Of a stretch of 64,000 nucleotides of DNA, positions 1-10,769 are shown piece by piece. The translations under genes were made by a program, and so were the position numbers. Source of the stretch: an uncultured Clostridia bacterium. Its GTDB lineage: Bacteria; Bacillota; Clostridia; Lachnospirales; Cellulosilyticaceae. Numbering within the stretch: position 1 is the first letter of the stretch; the number at the start of each line of letters is the position of its first letter. The notes beneath the pieces are model-generated. The model was not told the origin of the DNA. It was given only the letters and a program-made list of their open reading frames with translations, and did no database searches. Location: contig CALJNR010000019.1 in the NCBI GenBank assembly GCA_937981575.1, positions 22,989 to 86,988 of the forward strand, given 5' to 3'.

Positions 1-433
1 TTTATTTGTCAATCACAGCGCTTGTAAAACTCTTTATGAACAAGTATTGACACTAAGTAAAAGAAAGATGACTAACTTAAAAGCCTATACTAACCTGCAG
101 CTTAAGGAGTCTTATGGAATAGCACAATTTGAACAACTTATAACTTATGAAAAAAATTATTTGACTTTTATGGACATTTTAGTAAAATATGGTACTATAG
201 TATATGAAAATGGATATGTGCAGGAAGCCAAGGCAGTATTAGAGACAGCCCTGGATTATCAGTGTGATGTGTCCAAATGCTATATTATGCTTTCGGCCAT
301 TTACTTGAAGTTGAAAGACAAAGGTGCGCTGGAGTATCTTAAAAGTGCTGCTCTTCAAAATATGGAGGGAAATTATTACTTAAATAAAGTACTTCTTAGA
401 ATTGAAGAAACAAAACAACAGATAGATTTATGA
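1..433 (+). CDS. TPR-like helical protein, 5' end cut by the window edge
   Basis: The frame is open from base 2 to the TAA ending at 433, so the gene very probably starts before the window. A TTG at 47 and an ATG at 68 lack a convincing ribosome binding site. The visible part, about 143 residues, is alpha-helical and resembles tetratricopeptide units: YGTIVYENGYVQEAKAVLETAL followed by a second helix pair with YIMLSAIYLKL. There are no catalytic motifs. The stop lies 17 bases before the glycosyltransferase, so the two are probably cotranscribed. TPR-like is a structural guess and no function can be assigned. Confidence 0.6.
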   Translation, partial: LFVNHSACKTLYEQVLTLSKRKMTNLKAYTNLQLKESYGIAQFEQLITYEKNYLTFMDILVKYGTIVYENGYVQEAKAVLETALDYQCDVSKCYIMLSAIYLKLKDKGALEYLKSAALQNMEGNYYLNKVLLRIEETKQQIDL

Positions 434-450
434 AAGAGAGATGATAAATT

Positions 451-1632
451 ATGAATATTGGTATTTTTACAGATACATATTCTCCCCAGGTTAATGGTGT
501 CGTAAGTTCTATCCTAACGTTAGAAAAAGAACTCAGAAAACAAGGACATAATGTGTATGTCTTTACAATAAGTCATCCAGATGCAAAAGAACAATCCAAC
601 TATGTATACCGAATAGCAAGTCTGCCTTTTATTTTTTTAAAAGACCATCGCGTTGGTATTTTATACTCTAACAGACTTGTACGTAAAATTAAAAGACTAA
701 AGCTTGATATTATTCTCTCACAAACAGAATTTTCATTAGGGATATTTGCAAAGTTAGTCTCCAAGAAACTATCTATTCCTATCGTGCACACGTATCATAC
801 AATGTATGAGGAGTATATGCACTATATTTCAAAAGGGATTGATTTTTCTCCTAAAATTGCAAGAAAGTACAGTAAGTCTTTCTGTAATGGGGTTGATGGG
901 GTAGTAGCCCCTACTAAAAAAACTGAGCGGCTCCTTAGAAGCTATGGTGTCAAAAAGCCCATTAGAGTTATACCGACAGGAATAGACTTCTCCCCTCTTG
1001 ATAAAAATAATTATTCACAGGAAGAAATAATGAATCTAAAGCAAGTCTTTGACATTCCTTTAGAGGATCCGATTATTCTATTTGTAGGTCGTGTTGCTAA
1101 AGAAAAAAGTATAGATGTTATTATTCGGGCACTGCAGCTGCTTGTTTTAAGAGTTCCTGAGGCCAAACTAGTTATTGTTGGTGATGGGCCTTCGAGACTT
1201 GAACTGGACGAATTAGCAACGCAGCTAGGTATTCAGGATTCGGTTATATTTACTGGAATGCAGCCGTGGAATACAATAGGCAAGTTCTATCAAATAGGAG
1301 ATATTTTTGTCAGTGCTTCAGTTACTGAAACACAAGGGCTTACTTTTGCAGAAGCAATGGCTGCTTCTCTTCCGGTCGTCGCCAAAGAAGATGAAAGTGT
1401 AGCGGGGCTAATTCGAAACGATTATAATGGCAAGTTATTTCATTCCGAGGAAGAACTTGCAGTTATTCTAGAAGAGCTTATTAAAAATTCAGAGTATAGA
1501 GTGATGCTGGGGCAGCATGCCGAGCATTCTGTTAAACCTCTGTCGGCGGAAGTCTTTGGGTTAAATGCAATAAACTACTATACTGATATTATTAATGACT
1601 ATATACAAAACAAAAACAGTAAAAAAAAATAA
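451..1632 (+). CDS. GT4-family glycosyltransferase, diglyceride glucosyltransferase-like
   Basis: This 393-aa GT-B fold enzyme opens with MNIGIFTDTYSPQVNGV, the usual N-terminus of GT4 enzymes whose acceptor site faces the membrane. The middle holds the donor-site motif FVGRVAKEKSIDV (about residues 212-224). Near residue 290 is the EX7E motif ETQGLTFAE, which binds the nucleotide sugar. The segment HTYHTMYEEYMHYISKG recalls alpha-monoglucosyl-diacylglycerol synthases that make membrane glycolipids or lipoteichoic acid anchors. Acceptor assignment is by family resemblance only. An AAAGAGAG site precedes the ATG, and a strong hairpin follows the gene. Confidence 0.8.
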   Translation: MNIGIFTDTYSPQVNGVVSSILTLEKELRKQGHNVYVFTISHPDAKEQSNYVYRIASLPFIFLKDHRVGILYSNRLVRKIKRLKLDIILSQTEFSLGIFAKLVSKKLSIPIVHTYHTMYEEYMHYISKGIDFSPKIARKYSKSFCNGVDGVVAPTKKTERLLRSYGVKKPIRVIPTGIDFSPLDKNNYSQEEIMNLKQVFDIPLEDPIILFVGRVAKEKSIDVIIRALQLLVLRVPEAKLVIVGDGPSRLELDELATQLGIQDSVIFTGMQPWNTIGKFYQIGDIFVSASVTETQGLTFAEAMAASLPVVAKEDESVAGLIRNDYNGKLFHSEEELAVILEELIKNSEYRVMLGQHAEHSVKPLSAEVFGLNAINYYTDIINDYIQNKNSKKK

Positions 1633-1655
1633 AAAAGCTAAAGCCTAAACACACA

Positions 1656-1693
1656 GTAGGAGCCCATTAAGATCAGTCTTAATGGGCTCCTAC
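1656..1693. terminator. Bidirectional terminator between convergent genes
   Basis: A perfect 17-bp stem (1656-1672 with 1677-1693) has a TCAG loop. It lies between the plus-strand glycosyltransferase and the minus-strand nth, whose stop codon starts two bases beyond the stem. The T-rich tails are short, so the efficiency is uncertain. Confidence 0.8.
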
Positions 1694-1694
1694 T

Positions 1695-2387
1695 TTAATA
1701 CATATGACCATGTTCTAAAGCTGTATGTGCTTCAGAAGGAAGTTCTTCAAAGCTTTTCTTTAGTCCGAATGGACATACACTTAGAAACATACAAATAGAA
1801 CACTTAGGAGACCTAGCTACGCAAATAGCTCTTCCATGTGCAATAATTTGCGTATTATATCTTATCCAGTGCTCTTTTGGAAGAAGCGCCATAAGATCCA
1901 TTTCTATTTGAGTAGGATCTGTATGAAGGGTTAGTCCAAGACGAATACTAATACGTTTAACGTGGGTATCTACAACGATACTTGGAATATGAAAAATATT
2001 ACCACGTATTACATTGGCTGTTTTTCGCCCTACCCCAGACAGGCTAGTGAGGACCTCGATGCTGCTCGGTACTATTCCTTGACAATCGCTGAGTATTTTT
2101 TGAGAACATGCTATAATATTCTTCGCCTTATTTTTATAAAAACCAGTGCTTTTGATATCCTCCTCCAGCTGGCTAAGATTTGCCTCAGCAAAAGACTGTA
2201 CGGATGGATACTTTTTGAATAAGCCGGGGGTGACTTTATTGACACGGTCATCAGTACACTGGGCACTCAATATAGTAGCGATGAGCAGCTGAAAAGGGGT
2301 TTCATGATCTAGATAGCATACAACATTTTTAGGATAATGCTCGTCCAGGATTTCTAAAATACGAGAGACTTGTATAGTGCGTTTCAT
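1695..2387 (-). CDS. nth: Endonuclease III, DNA glycosylase/AP lyase
   Basis: This base-excision repair enzyme removes oxidised pyrimidines and cleaves the abasic site. The 230-aa protein has the helix-hairpin-helix segment LSGVGRKTANV, whose Lys is the Schiff-base nucleophile, and VDTHVKR, whose Asp is catalytic. The C-terminal iron-sulfur motif is C-X6-C-X2-C-X5-C (CVARSPKCSICMFLSVC). It is slightly longer than the usual 210 aa because of a C-terminal tail. An AGGAGTCC site sits just before the ATG. The radical-SAM gene ends 2 bases upstream, indicating cotranscription. Confidence 0.95.
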   Translation of the reverse strand: MKRTIQVSRILEILDEHYPKNVVCYLDHETPFQLLIATILSAQCTDDRVNKVTPGLFKKYPSVQSFAEANLSQLEEDIKSTGFYKNKAKNIIACSQKILSDCQGIVPSSIEVLTSLSGVGRKTANVIRGNIFHIPSIVVDTHVKRISIRLGLTLHTDPTQIEMDLMALLPKEHWIRYNTQIIAHGRAICVARSPKCSICMFLSVCPFGLKKSFEELPSEAHTALEHGHMY

Positions 2388-2389
2388 GT

Positions 2390-4138
2390 TTAGGACTCCT
2401 TATTTAACAAGATTGTACGTACATTTTCTGCTGAATAGTCAAATAAGATTTTACATGGCGTTTGAAGCTTTCTTATGTTCTTGTAATCATAATTACAAGA
2501 GGCATTAAATACATCATATTTAAAGTATTCAATATGAGAAGACCTTAACCTCTGCCTTGAAGACAGCGCTAAAAGCTGCGGTGAAACAGCCGCAATATAG
2601 AGATCGTCCTTTAGCAGCTTACTGCCCTCCTCTTTCCATCTTTTATCTTCTAGTGTTTGAAGTTCTGCAGGAATTTCTTTTAGACGCTCATGCTTTAAAT
2701 AATCAAAGCGTATAAGATCTTTAAGGAGTTCATGATCAATATAGGACTTGGTTTTGGCAAATTCAGCAAGCTTTAAGTAATAGGATAATTTATTATGCTG
2801 CATTAAATCATATTTTTTTTGTTCCCAATACAGGGTGAGTTCTTCAAAAAAGTGAAATGGAGAGGAAAAGCATATAAATAGGTATTCAAGCGATAGTTTA
2901 AATCTCTCACTGTTATAATATCTCTCAAGCATCTCTTCTATACCATGAAGAAGCACGATTTCATCATAGGTTATGGCTTTAGTATACAGGACTTCATAAG
3001 GCGCCTCATCTTTATACACAAGCCCATATTGAAGAGAGCTTTTACGAAGCCCAGACCCTTTAAGCACCTTAAGAAATCCAAGCTGCAGCTGCTCAGGACG
3101 CAACAGAATAACGTCGTTAAATGAATCTTTAAAAGAATGATAGGATTCTAGGGGAAGTCCTGCTATAAGGTCTAAGTGCTGATGAATATTCCCTAAAGCC
3201 TTAATCTTGGTTACAGTTTCACTTGCTTTCTTATAGCACATTTTACGTTTTATAACTTTTAGTACTTCCTTGTTTGTAGACTGCACACCTATTTCAAACT
3301 GGAAAAGGCCTGGTCTTGCCTGGCTTAATAATTCAATAACTTCATCATCAATTAAATCTGCAGCAATTTCAAAATGAAAGTTAGTATGACGATTATCATG
3401 AGTTATTAAATAATTCCAGAGTTCCATTGCAAATGATTTATTGGCATTGAAGGTGCGGTCTATAAATTTAACCTGCTTTACTTCATGGTCTAAAAAGTAC
3501 TGCATATGTGTTTTTACTCTGTCTAATGGTACAAATCTTACGCCGCTTTGGGCTGAGGAAAGACAGTATTGACAGTCAAAAGGACATCCTCTTGAACTCT
3601 CATAGTAGATAATTTTATGCGCAACACTTGATAATTCATCATAAACAAATGGCAGCTCAGAAAGATCAAGAGGCATTCGCGGAGCATTTCTTATGGTATG
3701 CGAGTATTCATCTTTATAAACAAGTCCCGGAACACTTGAAAGCTGACGGTCTTTTTTGATGTAGTAATCAAGGTATTCTTTCCAAGTCGCCTCGCCCTCT
3801 CCTTCCATGATGATATCTGCGTCCAGTGATAAGAGTAAGTTTTCTGCTTCATAGGATACTTCCGGCCCCCCAAGGATAATAGTCGTATCAGGCAGAATTT
3901 TTTTGAGTGTAGGAATGAGTGTTTTGATAAAAGCCATATTCCAAATATAACATGAGATACCAAGAACATTAGGGGCAGCTTTGTAGATTTCCTTTATAAT
4001 CTCATTTTCATGGTTATTAATAGTTGTTTCAAGAATGTGTATTGAATCCTTATAGTCTGTGCAATAGTATTTTATAGAGCGCAGGGCTAAGGATGAATGA
4101 ATATATTTAGCATTAATAGCAACTAAAAGAATGTTCAC
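2390..4138 (-). CDS. B12-binding/radical SAM protein with C-terminal DUF4080
   Basis: The 582-aa protein has an N-terminal cobalamin-binding-like Rossmann domain (about residues 1-140, with LGGPEVSYEAENLL). A radical-SAM domain follows, with the cluster motif CPFDCQYC (CX3CX2C) in ESSRGCPFDCQYCLSS, and then a long C-terminal region like DUF4080. Members of this class use 5'-deoxyadenosyl radicals for methylation or rearrangements, but the substrate here is unknown. Translation starts at GTG behind AAAGGA. It precedes nth by 2 bases. The linkage to DNA repair is positional only. Confidence 0.85.
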   Translation of the reverse strand: MNILLVAINAKYIHSSLALRSIKYYCTDYKDSIHILETTINNHENEIIKEIYKAAPNVLGISCYIWNMAFIKTLIPTLKKILPDTTIILGGPEVSYEAENLLLSLDADIIMEGEGEATWKEYLDYYIKKDRQLSSVPGLVYKDEYSHTIRNAPRMPLDLSELPFVYDELSSVAHKIIYYESSRGCPFDCQYCLSSAQSGVRFVPLDRVKTHMQYFLDHEVKQVKFIDRTFNANKSFAMELWNYLITHDNRHTNFHFEIAADLIDDEVIELLSQARPGLFQFEIGVQSTNKEVLKVIKRKMCYKKASETVTKIKALGNIHQHLDLIAGLPLESYHSFKDSFNDVILLRPEQLQLGFLKVLKGSGLRKSSLQYGLVYKDEAPYEVLYTKAITYDEIVLLHGIEEMLERYYNSERFKLSLEYLFICFSSPFHFFEELTLYWEQKKYDLMQHNKLSYYLKLAEFAKTKSYIDHELLKDLIRFDYLKHERLKEIPAELQTLEDKRWKEEGSKLLKDDLYIAAVSPQLLALSSRQRLRSSHIEYFKYDVFNASCNYDYKNIRKLQTPCKILFDYSAENVRTILLNKES

Positions 4139-4345
4139 TTTTCAAATCCTTTCATAAATGACTTGACTTATTATAACATGTTTTTAATGCTGATATAAAT
4201 AGCTGATTTGACTGGACTTACAGATATCAGCGTATACAGGCAAGGTTTATAACTATTATTTGATGGAATATGTTAATTATTAACTTACTTTTATTTTTAT
4301 GAAAATGCCATACTAACTATAAATTCATATTTAGGGGGAGTAACA

Positions 4346-5308
4346 ATGCATAATAAGAAGGCTTTTTATAAAAGTATGATCAGCATTTTCATCTTTTTTA
4401 GTTTATTTGGTCTTGTATTTGGTGTCAAAAGTGATATCAATGATTTGATATTATTTTTATCTGAAGAGGATATTATTATCACAGAAGATGTAGGAACTAA
4501 AGGGAGCTATGAAGGTTATGATTATAAGAATAAAGTAAATTATAGAATCTTGGCAGATGATAATGGACGTATTACTGATTTTACTGTAGAATCAATGGAT
4601 ACAACTTATGATAAGTTAGATTTTAGTAAAATACAGGGGCTTAAATGGTTTACTAATCACTATTTAGAAAGTAATAGAGAATTCTTTAAAACCATAAAAG
4701 AAAATATACAGAATACTACTTATCATCAAACAGGAGAAATAGATTTAGGAGAATGGAAAGTAACACTGCTTGTTTTTCCACTTCAAGGCGGGAAAATGGA
4801 TATAAGTCTGCACTTAACAGACGATGCTTCAACGGATAAAAAGCAAAATCTAAATAATACGCTGAGTAATTTAAAAAACATTTATAGCGCTTTAGGCTGC
4901 ATAGAAATTAAAAATTCTAAAATGCAGACAGGGCAAATGAGTTATAGGCTGCCGTATTATAAAATTAATCCTGATGAAAGTCTATATTATAATGCTTTTG
5001 TTAATCATAATAACAAGATTTACAAAACGCAGTTTATTTATTATAAAAACGGAGTTGATTTTAGCTATAAGGATATTCCACAGATTAAACAGATAATAGG
5101 ATCAACTATGGGTCAACAAAATTATCCTTTTGATAAATTAAATGTTCAGTTTAACCATCTAAAAGATCAGATTATGGATGAAAAAACGGCAATAAAAACC
5201 AGCCGTTCATCATGGTCTCATTATAATAATAAGACAATAATGGATGTTGAACATTATGAAACAAGAAATCAGATTCGTGTAAAGATTACGGTTTATTTAG
5301 CTAAATAA
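4346..5308 (+). CDS. Hypothetical exported or membrane-anchored protein
   Basis: This 320-aa protein starts behind AGGGGGAG. It has a short basic N-terminus followed by a hydrophobic stretch (about residues 12-28, SIFIFFSLFGLVFG) that could be a signal peptide or an anchor. The remainder is polar and beta/alpha mixed, rich in Tyr, Asn and Lys, and I recognise no motif. Two similar-looking halves are possible, but I could not demonstrate them. It stands alone, with a strong terminator after the stop. Clostridial YwmB-like envelope proteins have comparable size and layout, but the resemblance is not strong enough to name it. Confidence 0.6.
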   Translation: MHNKKAFYKSMISIFIFFSLFGLVFGVKSDINDLILFLSEEDIIITEDVGTKGSYEGYDYKNKVNYRILADDNGRITDFTVESMDTTYDKLDFSKIQGLKWFTNHYLESNREFFKTIKENIQNTTYHQTGEIDLGEWKVTLLVFPLQGGKMDISLHLTDDASTDKKQNLNNTLSNLKNIYSALGCIEIKNSKMQTGQMSYRLPYYKINPDESLYYNAFVNHNNKIYKTQFIYYKNGVDFSYKDIPQIKQIIGSTMGQQNYPFDKLNVQFNHLKDQIMDEKTAIKTSRSSWSHYNNKTIMDVEHYETRNQIRVKITVYLAK

Positions 5309-5348
5309 AATAATAAGAAGCAAGAGATAGCTCTTGCTTCTTATTATT
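5309..5348. terminator. Bidirectional terminator
   Basis: An 18-bp perfect stem (5309-5326 with 5331-5348) with an ATAG loop separates the convergent genes ending at 5308 and 5371. The A/T-rich outer arm supplies U-runs on both strands. Confidence 0.85.
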
Positions 5349-5370
5349 GGTTAAAATAGTTTTAATACGA

Positions 5371-5691
5371 TTAACGAGTGCCTGCTGCGCCGCCTACACC
5401 AGTTCCTACAGGGGCTGTACCCATTGCTCCACCAGCAGTACCGGCACCAGCGGTGCCAGCAGTACCAGCTGCACCAGCACCTCCAGGAGTAACTATTCCA
5501 GTTGGACCAGCGCCGCCAGCGCCACCAGTTCTAGCACCACCAGCACCCATACCACCAGCGCCGGCTGCGCCGCCAGCATTAGGTGCAACACCTGTACCTG
5601 GTGTAGTTCTGAGAACGTTATCTCCAGGGGCACATGCTGTAAAGGCTAAACTCATTGACATAATGATAAATAATGCGAATGCTTTTTTCAT
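5371..5691 (-). CDS. Gly/Ala-rich low-complexity lipoprotein
   Basis: The 106-aa protein starts at ATG behind AAAGGAG. It has a typical lipoprotein signal, MKKAFALFIIMSMSLAFTAC, with Cys20 as the probable lipidated residue (the -3 position is Phe, which is unusual). Most of the mature part is Gly, Ala, Thr and Pro, with imperfect GTAGTAGAG and GGAGGAG blocks. Such a chain is likely disordered or a flexible linker exposed outside the membrane. The two plus-strand frames over the same bases are composition artefacts. Function is unknown. Confidence 0.7.
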   Translation of the reverse strand: MKKAFALFIIMSMSLAFTACAPGDNVLRTTPGTGVAPNAGGAAGAGGMGAGGARTGGAGGAGPTGIVTPGGAGAAGTAGTAGAGTAGGAMGTAPVGTGVGGAAGTR

Positions 5692-5770
5692 AATGTACTA
5701 TACTCCTTTTTTATAAAATGTTTATCGAGTATAGTATTATCACTTTAGACTATTTTATGCGTACAAGTTA

Positions 5771-7165
5771 TTAGTTGCCATGAGATGCTAATTTTTGATG
5801 TATGGCTTGGGCAGCTTTTTTACCAGCCCCCATAGCCAAAATAACTGTAGCGGCCCCAGTCACAACATCGCCGCCGGCATAGACATTTTCTTTTGTCGTA
5901 GACATCGTATCTTCACAAACAACGATGCCGCCCCAGTTTGTTACATCGAGACCAGGGGTTGTTGTACGAATAAGAGGATTAGGACTTTGGCCAATAGCAA
6001 TAATCACCGTATCAACAGCTACAAAATGACTGCTGTTTGGTTTGACGACAGGTTTTCTTCTGCCAGAGGCATCGGGTTCGCCAAGTTCCATTTCAATACA
6101 TTCCATTTTTTCTACCCAGCCGTCATTGCCATATATACCTATAGGATTACATAGAAGTTTAAATATAATACCCTCTTCTTTTGCATGATGAATTTCTTCT
6201 AAACGTGCAGGAAGTTCAGCTTCACTTCGTCTATAAATAATATAGACTTCATCCGCACCGAGTCGTTTAGCGGTTCTTGCAGCATCCATCGCTACATTTC
6301 CACCGCCAATCACTGCAACCTTCTGTCCAATATGGATTGGTGTTGGTGAATTAGGGTAAGCATAGGCTTTCATAAGATTAGAACGTGTTAAAAACTCATT
6401 AGCTGAATAGACACCGTTAAGATTTTCGCCAGGAATATTCATAAAATTAGGCAGTCCTGCGCCGCTTCCAATAAAAACAGCTTCAAATCCTTCAGCCATC
6501 AGTTCGTCTATAGTTATAGATTTGCCTACGATAACATTTTTTTGAATCGTAACACCCATTTGTACAATTTTTTCGATTTCCTTTGCAACTAAGTCTTTAG
6601 GGAGTCTAAATTCAGGAATGCCATACATAAGTACCCCCCCAACTTCATGAAGTGCTTCAAATAATGTTACGGAGTATCCTTTTTTAGCCAATTCACCGGC
6701 ACAAGTAAGTCCCGCTGGTCCAGCACCAACCACTGCAACCTTACGGTTATTTTTAGGAAGCAGCTGGGAATTAGAGGTAGTATCAGCCATCATGTAGTCA
6801 GCAACAAAACGTTCAAGCCTGCCAATGGCTACAGACTCACCCTTTTTAGTTCTTATACATTTTCCTTCACATTGATTTTCTTGAGGGCATACCCTGCCAC
6901 AGATAGCCGGAAGCGAATTTTCAGATGTGATAATATCATATGCTTTTTTGAAGTCTTCACTCAGAACGGCTTGAATAAATTCAGGAATAGGCACATTAAC
7001 AGGGCATCCATCTACACAGAAACGTTGTTTGCAATTTAAACAACGGGAAGCTTCTTCTTTTGCCTCTTCAACTGAATAGCCTAGGGCAACTTCACTAAAG
7101 TTTTTATTTCTTAAGTTAGGATCTTGTTCAGGCATTTTTACCTTCTTTAAAGACATATTAGGCAT
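5771..7165 (-). CDS. nfnB: NfnB/GltD-like FAD oxidoreductase subunit
   Basis: This is the large subunit (464 aa) of NADH-dependent reduced ferredoxin:NADP oxidoreductase, which balances NADH, NADPH and ferredoxin by flavin-based bifurcation. N-terminal cysteine clusters CLNCKQRFCVDGC and CGRVCPQENQCEGKC bind two 4Fe-4S centres. An FAD site (VAVVGAGPAGLTCAG) and an NADPH site (VAVIGGGNVAMDAA) follow. A longer frame from TTG at 7180 exists, but that TTG lies within the GGAGGTGA ribosome site, so ATG 7165 is chosen. It overlaps the nfnA stop by 8 bases. Annotation as a glutamate synthase small chain is the alternative; the nfnA partner argues against it. Confidence 0.88.
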   Translation of the reverse strand: MPNMSLKKVKMPEQDPNLRNKNFSEVALGYSVEEAKEEASRCLNCKQRFCVDGCPVNVPIPEFIQAVLSEDFKKAYDIITSENSLPAICGRVCPQENQCEGKCIRTKKGESVAIGRLERFVADYMMADTTSNSQLLPKNNRKVAVVGAGPAGLTCAGELAKKGYSVTLFEALHEVGGVLMYGIPEFRLPKDLVAKEIEKIVQMGVTIQKNVIVGKSITIDELMAEGFEAVFIGSGAGLPNFMNIPGENLNGVYSANEFLTRSNLMKAYAYPNSPTPIHIGQKVAVIGGGNVAMDAARTAKRLGADEVYIIYRRSEAELPARLEEIHHAKEEGIIFKLLCNPIGIYGNDGWVEKMECIEMELGEPDASGRRKPVVKPNSSHFVAVDTVIIAIGQSPNPLIRTTTPGLDVTNWGGIVVCEDTMSTTKENVYAGGDVVTGAATVILAMGAGKKAAQAIHQKLASHGN

Positions 7166-7991
7166 TTTGTTCACCTCCAAGACCTATTTTACATGCATGA
7201 TCCTCATGGGTTTTGTACATATTCTGCCGGCGCATGCACTCATCAAAATCTACTTCAAACCCATCAAAATCCGGGCCGTCTACACAGGCAAACTTAGTTT
7301 GGCCTCCAATAGTTACACGGCATCCTCCGCACATACCCGTTCCATCTATCATAATTGGGTTAAGTGAAACCATTGTAGGAATTTGAAGAGGTTTTGTTAT
7401 TTCAACTACAGCTTTCATCATAATAAGCGGACCGATCGTAATAACTTCATCATAATGATTGCCCTTTGCAATCAAGTCTTTTAAGATATCGGTTACAAAA
7501 CCTTGTAAACCAAGGGAACCGTCATTTGTTGCAACATATACTTTTGAAATGGCTTCAAATTCCTCTCTTAAAATAACGAATTCACTAGAACGCCCCCCTA
7601 AAATAACATCGCACTCCGTACCTGCTCCAAATAGTTTTTTAATCTGTGGATATAACGGAGCCGCGCCTACACCACCGCCGATGCCAAGGACTCTTTTTTT
7701 CTTTCCAAGATGTGCGGCTACGCCAAGAGGCCCGGCAAAATGAGCAAGATAGTCACCTTCATTTTTTCGGGCAATCTTTTTGGTAGAGTACCCAACGACT
7801 TGATAGATAATAGAAACAGTAAGAGATTCTCTGTCATAATCTTGTATAGTTAAGGGAATTCTTTCATCACCTTCATCAGCACATACAATAACGAATTGTC
7901 CAGGCTCGCATTTCCGTGCTACATAAGGTGCTAAAATGGTCATCTTTTCAACACTATTGTTCAACTTTTCCTTTTTTATTATTTTATACAC
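7158..7991 (-). CDS. nfnA: NfnA, FAD and 2Fe-2S subunit of ferredoxin:NADP oxidoreductase
   Basis: The 277-aa protein belongs to the dihydroorotate dehydrogenase electron-transfer/sulfide dehydrogenase family. It has an FAD-binding barrel with RIPLTIQDYD, an NAD-binding domain with GIGGGVGAAPLYPQ, and a C-terminal 2Fe-2S motif, CGGCRVTIGGQTKFACVDG. Translation starts at GTG, 6 bases after a consensus AGGAGG. The gene is translationally coupled to nfnB, and the pair makes the NfnAB complex. The HD-GYP gene ends 31 bases upstream, so it may share the transcript. Confidence 0.88.
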   Translation of the reverse strand: MYKIIKKEKLNNSVEKMTILAPYVARKCEPGQFVIVCADEGDERIPLTIQDYDRESLTVSIIYQVVGYSTKKIARKNEGDYLAHFAGPLGVAAHLGKKKRVLGIGGGVGAAPLYPQIKKLFGAGTECDVILGGRSSEFVILREEFEAISKVYVATNDGSLGLQGFVTDILKDLIAKGNHYDEVITIGPLIMMKAVVEITKPLQIPTMVSLNPIMIDGTGMCGGCRVTIGGQTKFACVDGPDFDGFEVDFDECMRRQNMYKTHEDHACKIGLGGEQNA

Positions 7992-8022
7992 TACAATCCT
8001 CCTATTATGTCGTATTTAATGA

Positions 8023-9060
8023 TTATGTCACCTCAATAATATTAATATTTTTTTCTACAAATAAATCAACATATTTATCTTTTATTTTAATAATAGGCCT
8101 GTATACACATGTAGGGTTGATAGCGACTACTTGTCCTATTTCTCCCGTGCTAAGCAGTACATAAACACCTACATAGTAGTTTGCAACGTTAGTTAAAAAT
8201 GTAAGTAGAATTTTTGTATCTAATTTCCCGAATGCACCTTCTTGCATAAGCTGCATAACGTCAAATGGTGAGTGCTTCTTTTTATAAGGTCTTTCGGACA
8301 TCATTGCATCATAAACATCTGCAACAGCTAAAACTTTAGCTATATCATTAATATTTTCATTATAGACTGAGTAAGGATATCCTGAACCATCGATTCTTTC
8401 ATGATGCATCAGAATACCAACTTTAACATCTATGCTGATATCACTGCGATACTGCAAAAGTTCATAAGCATAACGGGGATGTTTTCTAATTTCTTCAAAC
8501 TCGTTTTCAGACAGTTTGTCTGGCTTATTTAAAATAGAAGCGTTGATCTTCATTTTGCCTATGTCGTGAAGCAGTCCAGCAAGTAAAAGGGATTCAATCA
8601 TATTTTCCCCGTATTTCATCCATTTTCCAATCAGCATGCTTAATAAGGCTACATTGATGCTGTGTGTATAAGTATATTGATCAGCATATTTAACAAGATT
8701 AATACATCCAATAACTTTAAAGTTATCTTTAAAATCATTTAATATATTACTTCTAATGGATTTAAAAGCCTCAAGATCGATATTTTGCCCAGAAGCAATC
8801 TGCTGAAGAAGTGGTTTGACTTTATCTGTACAGTTTTCATAGGTTTCTAAAGTTTCCTTTGGAATTTTCCAGACTGTATCCCAAGAATTGACATAGATAG
8901 AAACTTCAGAGCAATGAAGATTTCTTAGATTTTCGATGATTTCTGCAGTTAATTCTTGGTTTTCGGAAACATAAACAACTCCGTTTTTTAAATTCCTTAT
9001 GGATTCAGCAACAATCATGCCAGGCAAACATTCGTACAAAGGCAGCGCTAATTTCTGCAT
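8023..9060 (-). CDS. HD-GYP domain protein, probable cyclic-di-GMP phosphodiesterase
   Basis: In this 345-aa protein a 100-residue N-terminal region without clear motifs leads into an HD-GYP domain. The metal-binding motif LLHDIGK lies near residue 166, followed by HHERIDGSGYP and ADVYDAMMSERPYKK. These residues are those of active c-di-GMP-hydrolysing HD-GYP enzymes. A beta-rich C-terminal tail (GEIGQVVAINPTCVYRPIIKI) follows. No membrane segment is visible, so it is cytosolic. The ATG follows AAGGGGGAT. Activity is inferred from motifs only. Confidence 0.88.
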   Translation of the reverse strand: MQKLALPLYECLPGMIVAESIRNLKNGVVYVSENQELTAEIIENLRNLHCSEVSIYVNSWDTVWKIPKETLETYENCTDKVKPLLQQIASGQNIDLEAFKSIRSNILNDFKDNFKVIGCINLVKYADQYTYTHSINVALLSMLIGKWMKYGENMIESLLLAGLLHDIGKMKINASILNKPDKLSENEFEEIRKHPRYAYELLQYRSDISIDVKVGILMHHERIDGSGYPYSVYNENINDIAKVLAVADVYDAMMSERPYKKKHSPFDVMQLMQEGAFGKLDTKILLTFLTNVANYYVGVYVLLSTGEIGQVVAINPTCVYRPIIKIKDKYVDLFVEKNINIIEVT

Positions 9061-9191
9061 GGATATCCCCCTTATAAAACTAAATAATGTAGAATAGCTA
9101 AGTATACAGGATTACTCAACGTTTATATAAGTAAATATTATACTATAAAGTGCTATTATACAACATTTAATCTTAAATACATACTTACATT

Positions 9192-9219
9192 TATACCCAC
9201 TCATAAATGAGTGGGTATA
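9192..9219. terminator. Stem-loop downstream of gdhA
   Basis: A 12-bp perfect stem built on TATACCCACTCA has a TAAA loop and lies 11 bases past the gdhA stop. The U-run precedes the stem on the minus strand instead of following it, so it is atypical as an intrinsic terminator and may act mainly as a 3' end stabiliser. Confidence 0.5.
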
Positions 9220-9229
9220 AGAAAAAAAA

Positions 9230-10660
<1,431 letters not shown>

Positions 10661-10769
10661 TATAATATTGAGTTTTTATGATAAAAATATGCAGCTTTTT
10701 ATTAAGTTAGGATAATATTTTTTGCAAGAATATAAATGATACACTGCAAAATTTTAAAAATAGTACATG

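Noticed and set aside
5347..5716. Two plus-strand frames rich in Ala/Pro or Ser/Thr
   Set aside because: They lie over the minus-strand lipoprotein, which has a ribosome site and a signal peptide. The GC-rich repeats keep all frames open.
5771..7991. Glutamate synthase small subunit
   Set aside because: No large glutamate synthase gene is adjacent, and the partner is an NfnA-type subunit, so NfnAB is the better reading.
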